From contig JAEYSR010000285.1 in the NCBI GenBank assembly GCA_023434535.1, positions 1 to 9,129 on the forward strand: a DNA stretch of 9,129 nt, written 5' to 3'. Position 1 is the stretch's first letter. Each line of letters begins with the position of its first letter. The position numbers were made by a program, and so were the translations under genes. Positions 1 to 5,795 of this stretch are shown one piece after another. This stretch comes from Actinomycetes bacterium (GTDB lineage Bacteria; Actinomycetota; Acidimicrobiia; Acidimicrobiales; Microtrichaceae). Below the pieces are notes generated by a model. That model saw only the letters and a program-made list of their open reading frames with translations. It was not told the origin of the DNA and made no database searches.

Positions 1-100
1 CCTCAAGGCCGTCGAGAAGGACCTCGGCGGCAAGCAGTTCAAGCAGTTCAAGACCATCCCCGGCGCCCGCCGGATCTACGTGAAGGACCTCACCAAGTGA
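1..100 (+). CDS. C-terminal end of an unidentified protein upstream of recT (5' end outside window)
   Basis: Only the last 32 codons are present, read from base 2 to the TGA at 98-100. The tail is Lys-rich and ends in PGARRIYVKDLTK; I do not recognise the family from this fragment. The stop overlaps the GTG start of recT in a GTGA arrangement, so the two genes are very likely translated together. In many phages the gene just before recT encodes the partner exonuclease (RecE- or YqaJ-like) or another recombination accessory protein. That is only a contextual guess, because no catalytic motif falls inside the window. Confidence 0.75.
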   Translation, partial: LKAVEKDLGGKQFKQFKTIPGARRIYVKDLTK

Positions 101-951
101 CACCGCCCCGCACCACCTCCGCCCCATCGTCCGCCCTGGCCACCGCTCCCGCCCCGTCTGGTGCCGTCGCCCCGGCCGGGCAGCCGGACATCTTCCAGCT
201 CCTCAAGCGGTCCGAGGCCGCGATCGAGCGGGCACTGCCGAAGCACATCTCCGCCGAGCGGTTCGCCCGTGTGTCGCTCACCGCGCTGCGGAACAGCCCG
301 CAGCTGCAGCGGTGCGACCCGGCGTCGTTCCTCGGTGCACTGATGACGTCCGCGCAGCTCGGCCTCGAGCCGAACACCCCGCTCGGCCACGCCTACCTGA
401 TCCCGTTCAAGCGGGAGTGCACGTTCATCCTCGGCTACAAGGGGATGGTCGACCTCGCCCGCCGGAACGGTGTCGTGGTCATGGCCCGCACCGTGTACGA
501 GGGCGACGAGTTCGACTTCCAGTACGGGACCGACGAGAAGATCGTGCACCGCCCGGTGCTCGGCGAGCAGGACCGCGGCCCGGCGATCGCGTACTACGCG
601 ACGGCGCGGTGGGAAGGCGAGTCGCAGATGCTCGTCGCGTCGAAGGCGGACATCGACGCACGGCGGGCCCGGTCGAAGGCGTCGAACAACGGGCCGTGGC
701 AGACGGACTACGACGCCATGGCCCGCAAGACGACCGTGAGGATGATGGCGCCATTCCTCCCGCTGTCGGTCGAGCTGGCCACCGCCGTCGAGTCCGACGA
801 CCTGTCGCTGAGGTGGGACGTGAACGCCGACGACTTCATCGATGCCGAGGGCGAGGACGTCGAGCCCGCCACGGAGGTCGGCGCTGGCGCCGAGGACGAG
901 TCCGTGGATCCGGCCGAGCTCCTCGACGCGCCGCCGGCGGAGGCGTCGTGA
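97..951 (+). CDS. recT: RecT-family single-strand annealing protein (284 aa)
   Basis: A phage recombinase that coats single-stranded DNA and anneals complementary strands, usually with a partner exonuclease. Residues 1-30 are a low-complexity Ala/Pro/Thr/Ser N-terminus. The RecT core runs from about 31 to 240 and contains the characteristic stretch SAQLGLEPNTPLGHAYLIPF (85-104), then GYKGMVDLARR (113-123), and DYDAMARKTTVRMM (204-217) followed by PFLPLS. An acidic tail (241-284) ends the protein, as is common in RecT homologues. Length is normal for the family. The GTG start at 97 overlaps the preceding TGA (GTGA), and AAGGA at 83-87 lies 9 bases upstream as a ribosome-binding site. No ATG in this frame gives a full core. 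Family assignment is very secure; partner and regulation are not visible. Confidence 0.95.
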   Translation: MTPPRTTSAPSSALATAPAPSGAVAPAGQPDIFQLLKRSEAAIERALPKHISAERFARVSLTALRNSPQLQRCDPASFLGALMTSAQLGLEPNTPLGHAYLIPFKRECTFILGYKGMVDLARRNGVVVMARTVYEGDEFDFQYGTDEKIVHRPVLGEQDRGPAIAYYATARWEGESQMLVASKADIDARRARSKASNNGPWQTDYDAMARKTTVRMMAPFLPLSVELATAVESDDLSLRWDVNADDFIDAEGEDVEPATEVGAGAEDESVDPAELLDAPPAEAS

Positions 952-953
952 CG

Positions 954-1139
954 TCAGTCGAGCAGTCCGTGCTCCTCGAGCAGCGCCAGGGCTTCGGCCT
1001 CGGTGATCTTCACCGTGGGTCCGGTGCCATCGCCGTGCACGGTCGTGAGGAACGCCCACGGGACAGCGCGGCGGCCGCCGTCACCGGTGCGGAGCTCGTA
1101 GTGGAACCGGCGGCCGTCCGGGAGGACGTGGCAGACCAT
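954..1139 (-). CDS. Small hypothetical protein on the opposite strand (61 aa)
   Basis: ATG at 1139 reading left to TGA at 954-956, encoding 61 residues that begin MVCHVLPDGRRFHYELRT and end with a helical ITEAEALALLEEHGLLD. I do not recognise a family. The case for a real gene is codon use: all but about six of 61 codons end in G or C, clearly better than the plus frame over the same bases, which uses many T- and A-ending codons. The composition is also that of a compact globular protein with an N-terminal beta region (GRRFHYELRTGDGGRRAVPW) and a C-terminal helix. It lies convergent to recT (3 bp apart) and divergent from the next methyltransferase (39 bp). No strong ribosome-binding site is evident. 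It may be an inserted accessory gene. Confidence 0.65.
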   Translation of the reverse strand: MVCHVLPDGRRFHYELRTGDGGRRAVPWAFLTTVHGDGTGPTVKITEAEALALLEEHGLLD

Positions 1140-1178
1140 GCCGGCAGCGTCCCACCCGCCCCTGACAGCGCGCCGGTC

Positions 1179-1769
1179 ATGGCGATCGGCCGCTACCGGG
1201 ACAACGCCGAGCTGATCGTCGCGTGCCGCGACCTCGGCTACATCGGCGGCCGGGTCCTCGACCCGACGTGGGGGCTCGGCCGGTTCTGGACCCGGTGGCA
1301 GCCCGATGGGCTCGTGGCCACGGATCTCGACCCGGCGCGGGGTCGTGACGGCGTCGCGGACTTCACGGCGCTGCCCCACCCGGACCGGTCGTTCGACACG
1401 GTGGTGTTCGATCCGCCGTACAAGCTGAACGGCACCCCGTCGAGCGGTGGTCCGGCGTCGTCGGACTCCGACTACGGGGTCGCGACGGTGGCGTCGTGGC
1501 GAGACCGGATGGCGTTGTGCATGGCCGGCATCGACGAGTGCGGCCGGGTGGCGGCCGGTCACCTGCTGGTGAAGTGCCAGGACCAGGTGTGCTCGGGGAA
1601 GGTCCGCTGGCAGACCCACGAATTCGCCGCTCACGCTGTCCGCGGCGGCGTCCTGCAGCTGGTGGACCGGTTGGAGCTGGTGTCGTATCGGCCGCAGCCG
1701 GCGGGGCGTCGTCAGGTGCATGCCCGGCGGAACCACTCGACGATGCTCGTGTTCCGGGTGGTCGCATGA
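1179..1769 (+). CDS. Small SAM-dependent DNA methyltransferase, DPPY type (N6-adenine or N4-cytosine; 196 aa)
   Basis: A class I methyltransferase. Motif I is RVLDPTWGLGRF (25-36), giving a D-P-x-x-G-x-G SAM-binding loop; an acidic motif-II-like TDLDPA follows (48-53). Catalytic motif IV is VVFDPPYKLNGTP (75-87) with DPPY at 78-81. The C-terminus ends RRNHSTMLVFRVV (183-195), a pattern I associate with phage enzymes of this type. Motif I precedes IV, so it is not beta-class; with 196 residues it has little room for a target-recognition domain. No good ribosome-binding site precedes ATG 1179. An in-frame GTG at 1128 has GGAGG only 2 bases away and would add 17 poorly conserved-looking residues. 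The TGA overlaps the next gene's ATG (ATGA). Recognition site cannot be predicted. Confidence 0.85.
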   Translation: MAIGRYRDNAELIVACRDLGYIGGRVLDPTWGLGRFWTRWQPDGLVATDLDPARGRDGVADFTALPHPDRSFDTVVFDPPYKLNGTPSSGGPASSDSDYGVATVASWRDRMALCMAGIDECGRVAAGHLLVKCQDQVCSGKVRWQTHEFAAHAVRGGVLQLVDRLELVSYRPQPAGRRQVHARRNHSTMLVFRVVA

Positions 1770-2620
1770 AGCCGCCGTTCGCCTACTACGGCGGCAAGGG
1801 CCGGCTCGCTTCCTGGATCGTGCCGCTGTTGCCTCCGCACCGGGTGTACGTCGAGCCGTTCGCAGGCTCGGCCGCGGTCCTGTTCGCGAAGCCTCGATCG
1901 ACGCACGAGGTCCTCAACGACGCCGACCAGGGCGTGGTGACCTTCCTGCGGATGCTCCGGGAGCGGCCCGAGGACCTGGAGCTGGCGTGCCGGCTGACGC
2001 CGTACGCCCGCGACGAGTACGAGTCGACCGATCCCGACGAGCCTGTGGCCGACGACCTCGAGGCGGCACGCCGCTGGTGGTGCCGGTCATCGCAGGGCTT
2101 CGGTCAGGTGTCGAGCCGGAACACAGGCTGGTCGACGTCGATCCAGCGCGGGTCGAACAACGCCCGGTCGGTGTGGAACCGGATCGAGCGGTTCGCCGAT
2201 GCGGCCGAACGCCTGGGCACGGTACTGATCGAGAACCGTGACGCCCTAGAGGTCGTCGAGGAGTACGACGCCGTCGACGGCGTGATCTACGCAGACCCGC
2301 CCTATCTGGGGTCCACCAGGTCGTCGCAGCGCGACGGGAAGCGGCCCGGTGGTGACTACCGCTGCGAGTTCGCGACCGACGATGATCACCGGGCCCTGGC
2401 TGAGCGACTGACCGCCGCCCGGGCGACGGTGCTCCTGTCGGGGTATCCGTCGGAGCTGTACGACGAGCTCTACGCCGGCTGGCACCGGACCGAGCGGCGC
2501 GTGCTGCGCCGCGTCTCCAACGGTCGATCGTCAACGGACCCGGGTGCAACGGAAGTCATCTGGTCGAACCGGCCGATCGCTGCACAGGAGCAGCTCCACC
2601 TGCTGGCGGTGGCTCCATGA
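1766..2620 (+). CDS. D12-class (Dam-like) N6-adenine DNA methyltransferase (284 aa)
   Basis: Transfers a methyl group from SAM to adenine N6 in DNA. Motifs are in alpha-class order: motif X MKPPFAYYGGKGRLASWIVP (1-20), motif I VYVEPFAGSAAVLF (27-40), a central target-recognition and helical region (about 55-165, with RRWWCRSSQGFGQVSS), then motif IV VIYADPPYLGSTR (173-185) with catalytic DPPY at 177-180. The C-terminal TEVIWSNRP (262-270) is typical of this family. Length matches Dam-type enzymes. The start at 1766 is fixed by the N-terminal motif X and by the ATGA overlap with the preceding gene; the stop overlaps the next ATG the same way. GATC specificity is possible but not demonstrated. 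A degraded copy of its first codons lies at 4732-4765. Confidence 0.93.
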   Translation: MKPPFAYYGGKGRLASWIVPLLPPHRVYVEPFAGSAAVLFAKPRSTHEVLNDADQGVVTFLRMLRERPEDLELACRLTPYARDEYESTDPDEPVADDLEAARRWWCRSSQGFGQVSSRNTGWSTSIQRGSNNARSVWNRIERFADAAERLGTVLIENRDALEVVEEYDAVDGVIYADPPYLGSTRSSQRDGKRPGGDYRCEFATDDDHRALAERLTAARATVLLSGYPSELYDELYAGWHRTERRVLRRVSNGRSSTDPGATEVIWSNRPIAAQEQLHLLAVAP

Positions 2621-4149
2621 CCGCCACCGTGACCGACATGTTCTGCGGTGCAGGCGGGAGCTCGCTCGGCGCGGAGGCCGCCGGGATGCAGCTCGTCATG
2701 GCCGCCAACCACTGGCAGACCGCGATCGACGTCCACCAGGCCAACTTCCCCGACGCCGCGCACGACTGCGCGGACATCTCCGAGGTCGACCCGCGGCGCT
2801 GGCCCGTCACCGACGTGCTCCTCGCGTCGCCGGAGTGCACGAACCACTCGCAGGCCCGGGGTGTGTCGCGCCGCCGGCAGGACCCGACGTTGTGGGACGC
2901 GCCGGACCCGTCGGCCGAGCGGTCGCGGGCGACCATGTGGTCGGTGCCGCACTTCGCGGAACAGAACCGGTACTCGGCGATCATCGTCGAGAACGTCGTC
3001 GAGGCGACCAAGTGGGTGATGTGGCCGGCGTGGTGGCAGGCGATGGAGCTCCTCGGCTACGTCGGCACGGTCCTGTCGGTGAACGCGCAGGACCACGGCG
3101 TCGCCCAGTCGAGGGACCGGATCCTCGTCGTGTGGGTCCGCTCCGGCCTGGAGCGCCGTCTCGACCTGGAGCAGGAACGCACCGCCTGGTGCCCCCGCTG
3201 CGAACGCACGTCGACGGTCCGTCAGGCGTGGAAGAACGGCCGCACCGTCGGCCGCTACCGGGCGCAGTGGGAGTGGCGCTGCCTCACCTGCTCGACCGCC
3301 TGCCAGCCTGACCGTGTCCCGGCCGCGGCGATCATCGACTGGGAGCTCGACTGCCCGCGGATCGGTGACCGGGCCCGGCCGCTCGCAGCGAAGACCCGGG
3401 CCCGGATCGCTGCCGGGCTGGAGCGGTACGGGTGGCTGGAGCCGATCGTGACCGTGGGTGCGGGGAACGGGTTCGAGACCACCCCGGGGAACCGGGCACG
3501 GTCGACGGCGGATCCGTTGGCGACGCAGACCACCACCGCCCAGCACGCGCTCGCGCACCCTCCCGGGTTCCTCCTGACGAACGACCACCAGAACCGTGCT
3601 CGGGCGTTCGACGAACCGCTACCCACCGCCACGACCGGGAACCGGCACGGACTCGTCGTCCACCTGCGGGGCACCCAGCCCGGCCAGGTCGACGGATCCG
3701 CGGCCACCACCGACGACCCGGTGCGCACCGTATCGGCCGGCGGCATCCACCACGGCCTCCTCATGCGCAACAACACGGCCCGCGGCGACCAGGGCCAGAT
3801 GGTCACCCCGGTCGACGAACCGGCCCGCACCATGACCACCGCCGGCCACCAGAGCCTCCTCATGCCGTACTACGGCCAGAGCGTCCCGCACCCGGTCGAC
3901 CGGCCCGTCGGCACCGTCACCACCCGCGACCGCCACGCCGTCATCGACCCCGACCGCGCCGTCGACGACTGCGGGTTCCGCATGCTCGAGCCCTACGAGG
4001 TCGCCGCCGCCCAAGCCTTCCCCACCGGGTACATCCCGCGAGACCTGACGAAGAAGGACCAGGTGAAGCTCGCCGGCAACGCCGTGCCGCCCCCGATGAT
4101 GACGTGGGCCACCGGCCGCGTGCTGCAGGCGCTGGAGGCGGCGTCGTGA
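2617..4149 (+). CDS. C5-cytosine DNA methyltransferase with zinc-finger-like insert and repeat domain (510 aa)
   Basis: Methylates cytosine C5 using SAM. Motif I is DMFCGAGGSSLG (7-18). Motif IV is SPECTNHS (71-78) with catalytic Cys74 in a P-E-C context rather than the usual PCQ. Motif VI is IIVENV (122-127), and motif VIII is VAQSRDRIL (162-170). After the catalytic half comes a Cys4 insert, CPRC (192-195) and CLTC (222-225), probably zinc binding. From about 295 to 443 there are five repeats built on D-x-P-x-x-T-x-T with a conserved His, filling the place of the target-recognition domain. Motif IX-like LEPYEVAAAQAFP (457-469) and motif X KLAGNAVPPPM (484-494) close the fold. It is longer than simple family members because of the insert and repeats. 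ATGA overlap upstream, TGATG downstream. Target unknown. Confidence 0.93.
   Translation: MTATVTDMFCGAGGSSLGAEAAGMQLVMAANHWQTAIDVHQANFPDAAHDCADISEVDPRRWPVTDVLLASPECTNHSQARGVSRRRQDPTLWDAPDPSAERSRATMWSVPHFAEQNRYSAIIVENVVEATKWVMWPAWWQAMELLGYVGTVLSVNAQDHGVAQSRDRILVVWVRSGLERRLDLEQERTAWCPRCERTSTVRQAWKNGRTVGRYRAQWEWRCLTCSTACQPDRVPAAAIIDWELDCPRIGDRARPLAAKTRARIAAGLERYGWLEPIVTVGAGNGFETTPGNRARSTADPLATQTTTAQHALAHPPGFLLTNDHQNRARAFDEPLPTATTGNRHGLVVHLRGTQPGQVDGSAATTDDPVRTVSAGGIHHGLLMRNNTARGDQGQMVTPVDEPARTMTTAGHQSLLMPYYGQSVPHPVDRPVGTVTTRDRHAVIDPDRAVDDCGFRMLEPYEVAAAQAFPTGYIPRDLTKKDQVKLAGNAVPPPMMTWATGRVLQALEAAS
3499..3945 (+). repeat. Five-unit protein-level tandem repeat in the C5 methyltransferase
   Basis: Residues 295-443 contain five copies of a motif like STADPLATQTT, AFDEPLPTATT, TTDDPVRTVSA, PVDEPARTMTT and PVDRPVGTVTT. 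Each is followed by a short variable stretch, a His, and a hydrophobic pair. The conserved proline recurs at residues 300, 334, 368, 402 and 430, so the spacing is 34, 34, 34 and then 28 residues. The nucleotide sequences are well diverged, so this is an old protein repeat rather than a recent DNA duplication. Its place between motifs VIII and IX is where the DNA-recognition domain sits in C5 methyltransferases. Confidence 0.8.
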
Positions 4150-4343
4150 TGGTCGTCGATGACTTCGACGAGTGCGAGGCCGAGCACACCGTCACGATGG
4201 AACGGCTCCGCATGCTGCTCGCCGAGGCCGGCTACCCCGACGCCGACGTCTACTGGGGCGGCACCGGCATCTTCTGCGACGACGTCCCGGACGACGTGTG
4301 GGACCGAGCGTGGGACCTCATCAACGAGAGCGACGCCCGATGA
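4149..4343 (+). CDS. Small acidic hypothetical protein (64 aa)
   Basis: An ATG at 4149 overlaps the methyltransferase stop as TGATG, and its TGA at 4341-4343 overlaps the next ATG as ATGA, so it is translationally coupled on both sides. A GTG one codon upstream (4146) is an alternative start. The 64 residues are strongly acidic, with a predicted helix TMERLRMLLAEAG (16-28), a short PDADVYWGG segment, and DDVPDDVWDRAWDLINE (44-60). Codons end mostly in G or C. I recognise no family. Position in the methyltransferase operon suggests an early-expressed accessory protein; its acidity would also fit a protein that binds a host DNA-binding protein, but nothing shows this. Confidence 0.75.
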   Translation: MVVDDFDECEAEHTVTMERLRMLLAEAGYPDADVYWGGTGIFCDDVPDDVWDRAWDLINESDAR

Positions 4344-4735
4344 CCCGCTTCCGGTGTGTCGACTCCCGAGGCGTGCTGTTCACGGTGACGGTCGAACGGG
4401 CCCGCGGGTGGCGTCTCACCGGCAGCGGGACACCGATGGGATGGGACGACCAGTTCGTCCGTGAGCTCCGCGACCGGCTCAACGCCGCCTCGCTGTGCCT
4501 CGGCCTCGACCGGCTCCCACCTCTCCACGTCGACACCCGCTGCCTCGGCCGCACTGACCTGGGCATCTTCATCGCCGGGCACCGACCCGACCTCCTCGAC
4601 GGGGAGCCCGTCGTCGTCGGCGAGATGGGCCTCGACGGACAGCCCCATCCGGCACCGGTGCAGCTGTCTCGCCTGGAGGTGCCGCACGACGCCAAGGACT
4701 GGCTCTTCGGCCGCAACGAGGAGCTGTCCCTATGA
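4340..4735 (+). CDS. Hypothetical protein (131 aa)
   Basis: Begins at the ATG in an ATGA overlap with the preceding stop, and ends in another ATGA at 4732-4735. The protein opens with a beta-rich segment, MTRFRCVDSRGVLFTVTVER, then RELRDRLNAASLCLGLDRLP (41-60), and a Val/Gly-rich middle (EPVVVGEMGLDG, 89-100). It ends with a charged tail, DAKDWLFGRNEELSL. No signal peptide, membrane segment or catalytic motif is visible, and I do not recognise a family. Third-position G/C bias matches its neighbours, so it belongs to the resident plus-strand operon. It is the last intact gene of that operon before the minus-strand block. Confidence 0.75.
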   Translation: MTRFRCVDSRGVLFTVTVERARGWRLTGSGTPMGWDDQFVRELRDRLNAASLCLGLDRLPPLHVDTRCLGRTDLGIFIAGHRPDLLDGEPVVVGEMGLDGQPHPAPVQLSRLEVPHDAKDWLFGRNEELSL

Positions 4736-4765
4736 AGCCGCCCGTTCGCCAACCACGGCAAGGGC
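4732..4765 (+). pseudogene. Remnant of the first codons of a D12 methyltransferase gene
   Basis: The ATG overlapping the previous stop begins ATGAAGCCGCC, identical to the start of the D12 methyltransferase gene at 1766. One extra C follows, then GTTCGCC (identical), a CACGGC versus TACGGC match, and AAGGGC. By eye, 31 positions match, with two mismatches, a 1-base insertion and a 3-base deletion. Removing the extra C restores MKPPFANHGKG, compared with MKPPFAYYGGKG in the intact gene. Similarity then stops, and the original frame runs only through antisense sequence. I infer a second or displaced methyltransferase gene whose body was lost or replaced by the minus-strand block beside it. Chance similarity or independent origin from another MKPPFAYYGGK-type gene cannot be excluded. 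Confidence 0.6.
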
Positions 4766-4783
4766 GCTCTCAGCGGGAGAGTG
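4765..4783. other. Small hairpin between convergent genes
   Basis: CGCTCTC (4765-4771) can pair with GAGAGTG (4777-4783) around a 5-base loop, AGCGG; one pair is G-U when transcribed rightward. It lies between the plus-strand operon ending at 4735 and the minus-strand gene ending at 4819, where a terminator would be useful. There is no T-rich tract on either side, so it is not a classical intrinsic terminator. I see no other structure in this 80-base gap. Confidence 0.3.
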
Positions 4784-4818
4784 GCCGGGCAGGGTCCCGA
4801 CCCCTTCGCACCCGTCGA

Positions 4819-5451
4819 TCATCCGGTCGCCGACGCCTTCTGAACGGCGGCCGACCAGATCTTGGCCTGGAGCGCATCCGACAATCTGGCGATCTCCATT
4901 GCCTGCTCGTCTGTGATGAGTTGGACGTCGCGGCGCGCAGCTTCCCCCGCCTCCAGGACGTACTGGACGGCCGCTGCGTCATCGACGGCGAGCAGGTCCG
5001 CAGCGGGTCCCGCCATCCACTGAGCCTGCCAAGTCGTGGAGTTGATGATCCGGCGGATGGTCCATCCGCTGTCGACTCCAAGAAGTTCCTCCGCCTTGAC
5101 CAACGTCACGATCAAGTCGACGGCGGCGGTACTCACCAAGAGCTGAGGGTTGAACAGTGCCAGGTGCGCCCAATGATCGGCGTCGGTCGCCACCGGGCGC
5201 GGTGGCGTGACAGGCGGGACGTCGACACCAGCGGCAGGTTCCTCGTCGTCCGGAATCGGTTCGATCTCGACTTCAAGCTCGGGAGCACGGTCGAAGTCGA
5301 ACTCCAGTCCTCCGGGCACTCGCGCTCTGGTCAGTCGGTCCACGAGTCGCGTCAGCGCCCCGGATTTCCAGCCGGCGACGGTAAGCGAGGCGATCGTGAC
5401 CGGCCACGCGAGCGAGCTCGCCAACGACGCCACAAAGTCCATCCATCCCAC
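4819..5451 (-). CDS. Single-pass membrane protein of unknown function (210 aa)
   Basis: A GTG start at 5451 gives MGWMDFVASLASSLAWPVTI; an ATG three codons later (5442) is an alternative. Residues about 5-27 form one hydrophobic membrane segment, followed by positively charged TRLVDRLTRARVPGGLEFDF (34-53), which predicts a cytoplasmic C-terminal part. A hydrophobic N-terminal helix followed by a basic stretch and a G-G-hydrophobic-E-F segment is common among bacterial and prophage membrane-anchored proteins of unknown role. An acidic, Pro-rich linker (54-95) leads to a helical domain (about 95-210). The codons include AGA, TTG, CAA and ACA, rarer in the flanking plus-strand genes. With the 70-aa gene upstream it forms a minus-strand pair. 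A role such as superinfection exclusion or host defence is speculation. Confidence 0.8.
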   Translation of the reverse strand: MGWMDFVASLASSLAWPVTIASLTVAGWKSGALTRLVDRLTRARVPGGLEFDFDRAPELEVEIEPIPDDEEPAAGVDVPPVTPPRPVATDADHWAHLALFNPQLLVSTAAVDLIVTLVKAEELLGVDSGWTIRRIINSTTWQAQWMAGPAADLLAVDDAAAVQYVLEAGEAARRDVQLITDEQAMEIARLSDALQAKIWSAAVQKASATG

Positions 5452-5523
5452 GGCTGCGCAGGGTATCGGCCTCCCCCCAATGGCGGATGCACGAGTAGCC
5501 CACCTGGGAACGGGGAGTCGATG

Positions 5524-5736
5524 TCAGCCGTGCGTCGGGACCAGCCCGGCGTCCCTCAGGATCCGCGCGGCCTCCGCCCTCGTGATGGGTTCGTCGTCGA
5601 GCGTGGGCTCAGGGTCCATGTTCACGAAGTACTTGTCCGGGCTGAGCCCGCCTGGGACTCGCTGGAGGTCGCACTTGAGGCGGCCCTCTCGGGTCTGCTC
5701 GTCGATGTGGTTGATCAGGGCAGGTTTCTTGTTCAT
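5524..5736 (-). CDS. Small hypothetical protein (70 aa), upstream partner of the membrane protein
   Basis: I chose the ATG at 5736 (MNKKPALINHIDEQTREGRL) rather than an ATG 16 codons upstream at 5784. A purine-rich GAGGGA, read on the minus strand, precedes 5736 at a plausible distance, and the longer N-terminus is Arg-rich and non-globular. The protein has a charged N-terminal half, PGGLSPDKYFVNMD in the middle, and a C-terminal helix, ITRAEAARILRDAGLVPTHG. No family is recognised. Its stop is 72 bases from the start of the membrane-protein gene, in the same direction, so the two may share a transcript. The promoter should lie in the 59-base divergent gap with the RuvC-like gene, but I see no convincing -10 or -35. 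Confidence 0.7.
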   Translation of the reverse strand: MNKKPALINHIDEQTREGRLKCDLQRVPGGLSPDKYFVNMDPEPTLDDEPITRAEAARILRDAGLVPTHG

Positions 5737-5758
5737 ACGGCCATGGTCCCTCGTGGGC

Positions 5759-5794
5759 GTGTCAGCCCACCGCGCCCGTTCCAAAGGCTGACGC
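5759..5794. promoter_or_regulatory. Inverted repeat in the divergent gap before the RuvC-like gene; possible operator
   Basis: GTCAGCC (5761-5767) and GGCTGAC (5786-5792) are perfect inverted copies separated by 18 bases. One more G-C pair (5759 with 5794) can form outside a T-G mismatch. The arms are about 25 bp centre to centre. The right arm includes the last bases of the AAAGG ribosome-binding site (5783-5787) used by the GTG at 5796. A bound repressor, or a transcript hairpin, could therefore affect the resolvase operon, and the site also sits upstream of the minus-strand pair. No protein is assigned to it. Confidence 0.45.
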
Positions 5795-5795
5795 T

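Noticed and set aside
312..1178. Long plus-strand open frame running through recT into the methyltransferase
   Set aside because: Over recT it is an Arg/Pro/Gly-rich shadow frame of a clear RecT protein. Only the part from 1179 (or possibly 1128 or 948) can belong to the methyltransferase.
1134..1182. Dyad around the divergent starts at 1139 and 1179
   Set aside because: The matching arms are mostly the two start codons plus GCCGG-rich sequence, imperfect and expected in such GC-rich DNA.
1140..1736. Extension of the 61-aa minus-strand gene to about 260 codons
   Set aside because: The extension is antisense to methyltransferase motifs I and IV and has shadow-like composition. The ATG at 1139 gives a compact protein.
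3619..4014. 131-codon minus-strand frame rich in Val, Gly and Asp
   Set aside because: It mirrors the repetitive region of the C5 methyltransferase, whose motifs on the plus strand are unmistakable.
5273..5503. 76-codon minus-strand frame
   Set aside because: It overlaps the membrane-protein gene on the same strand in another frame and has Arg-rich, non-globular composition.
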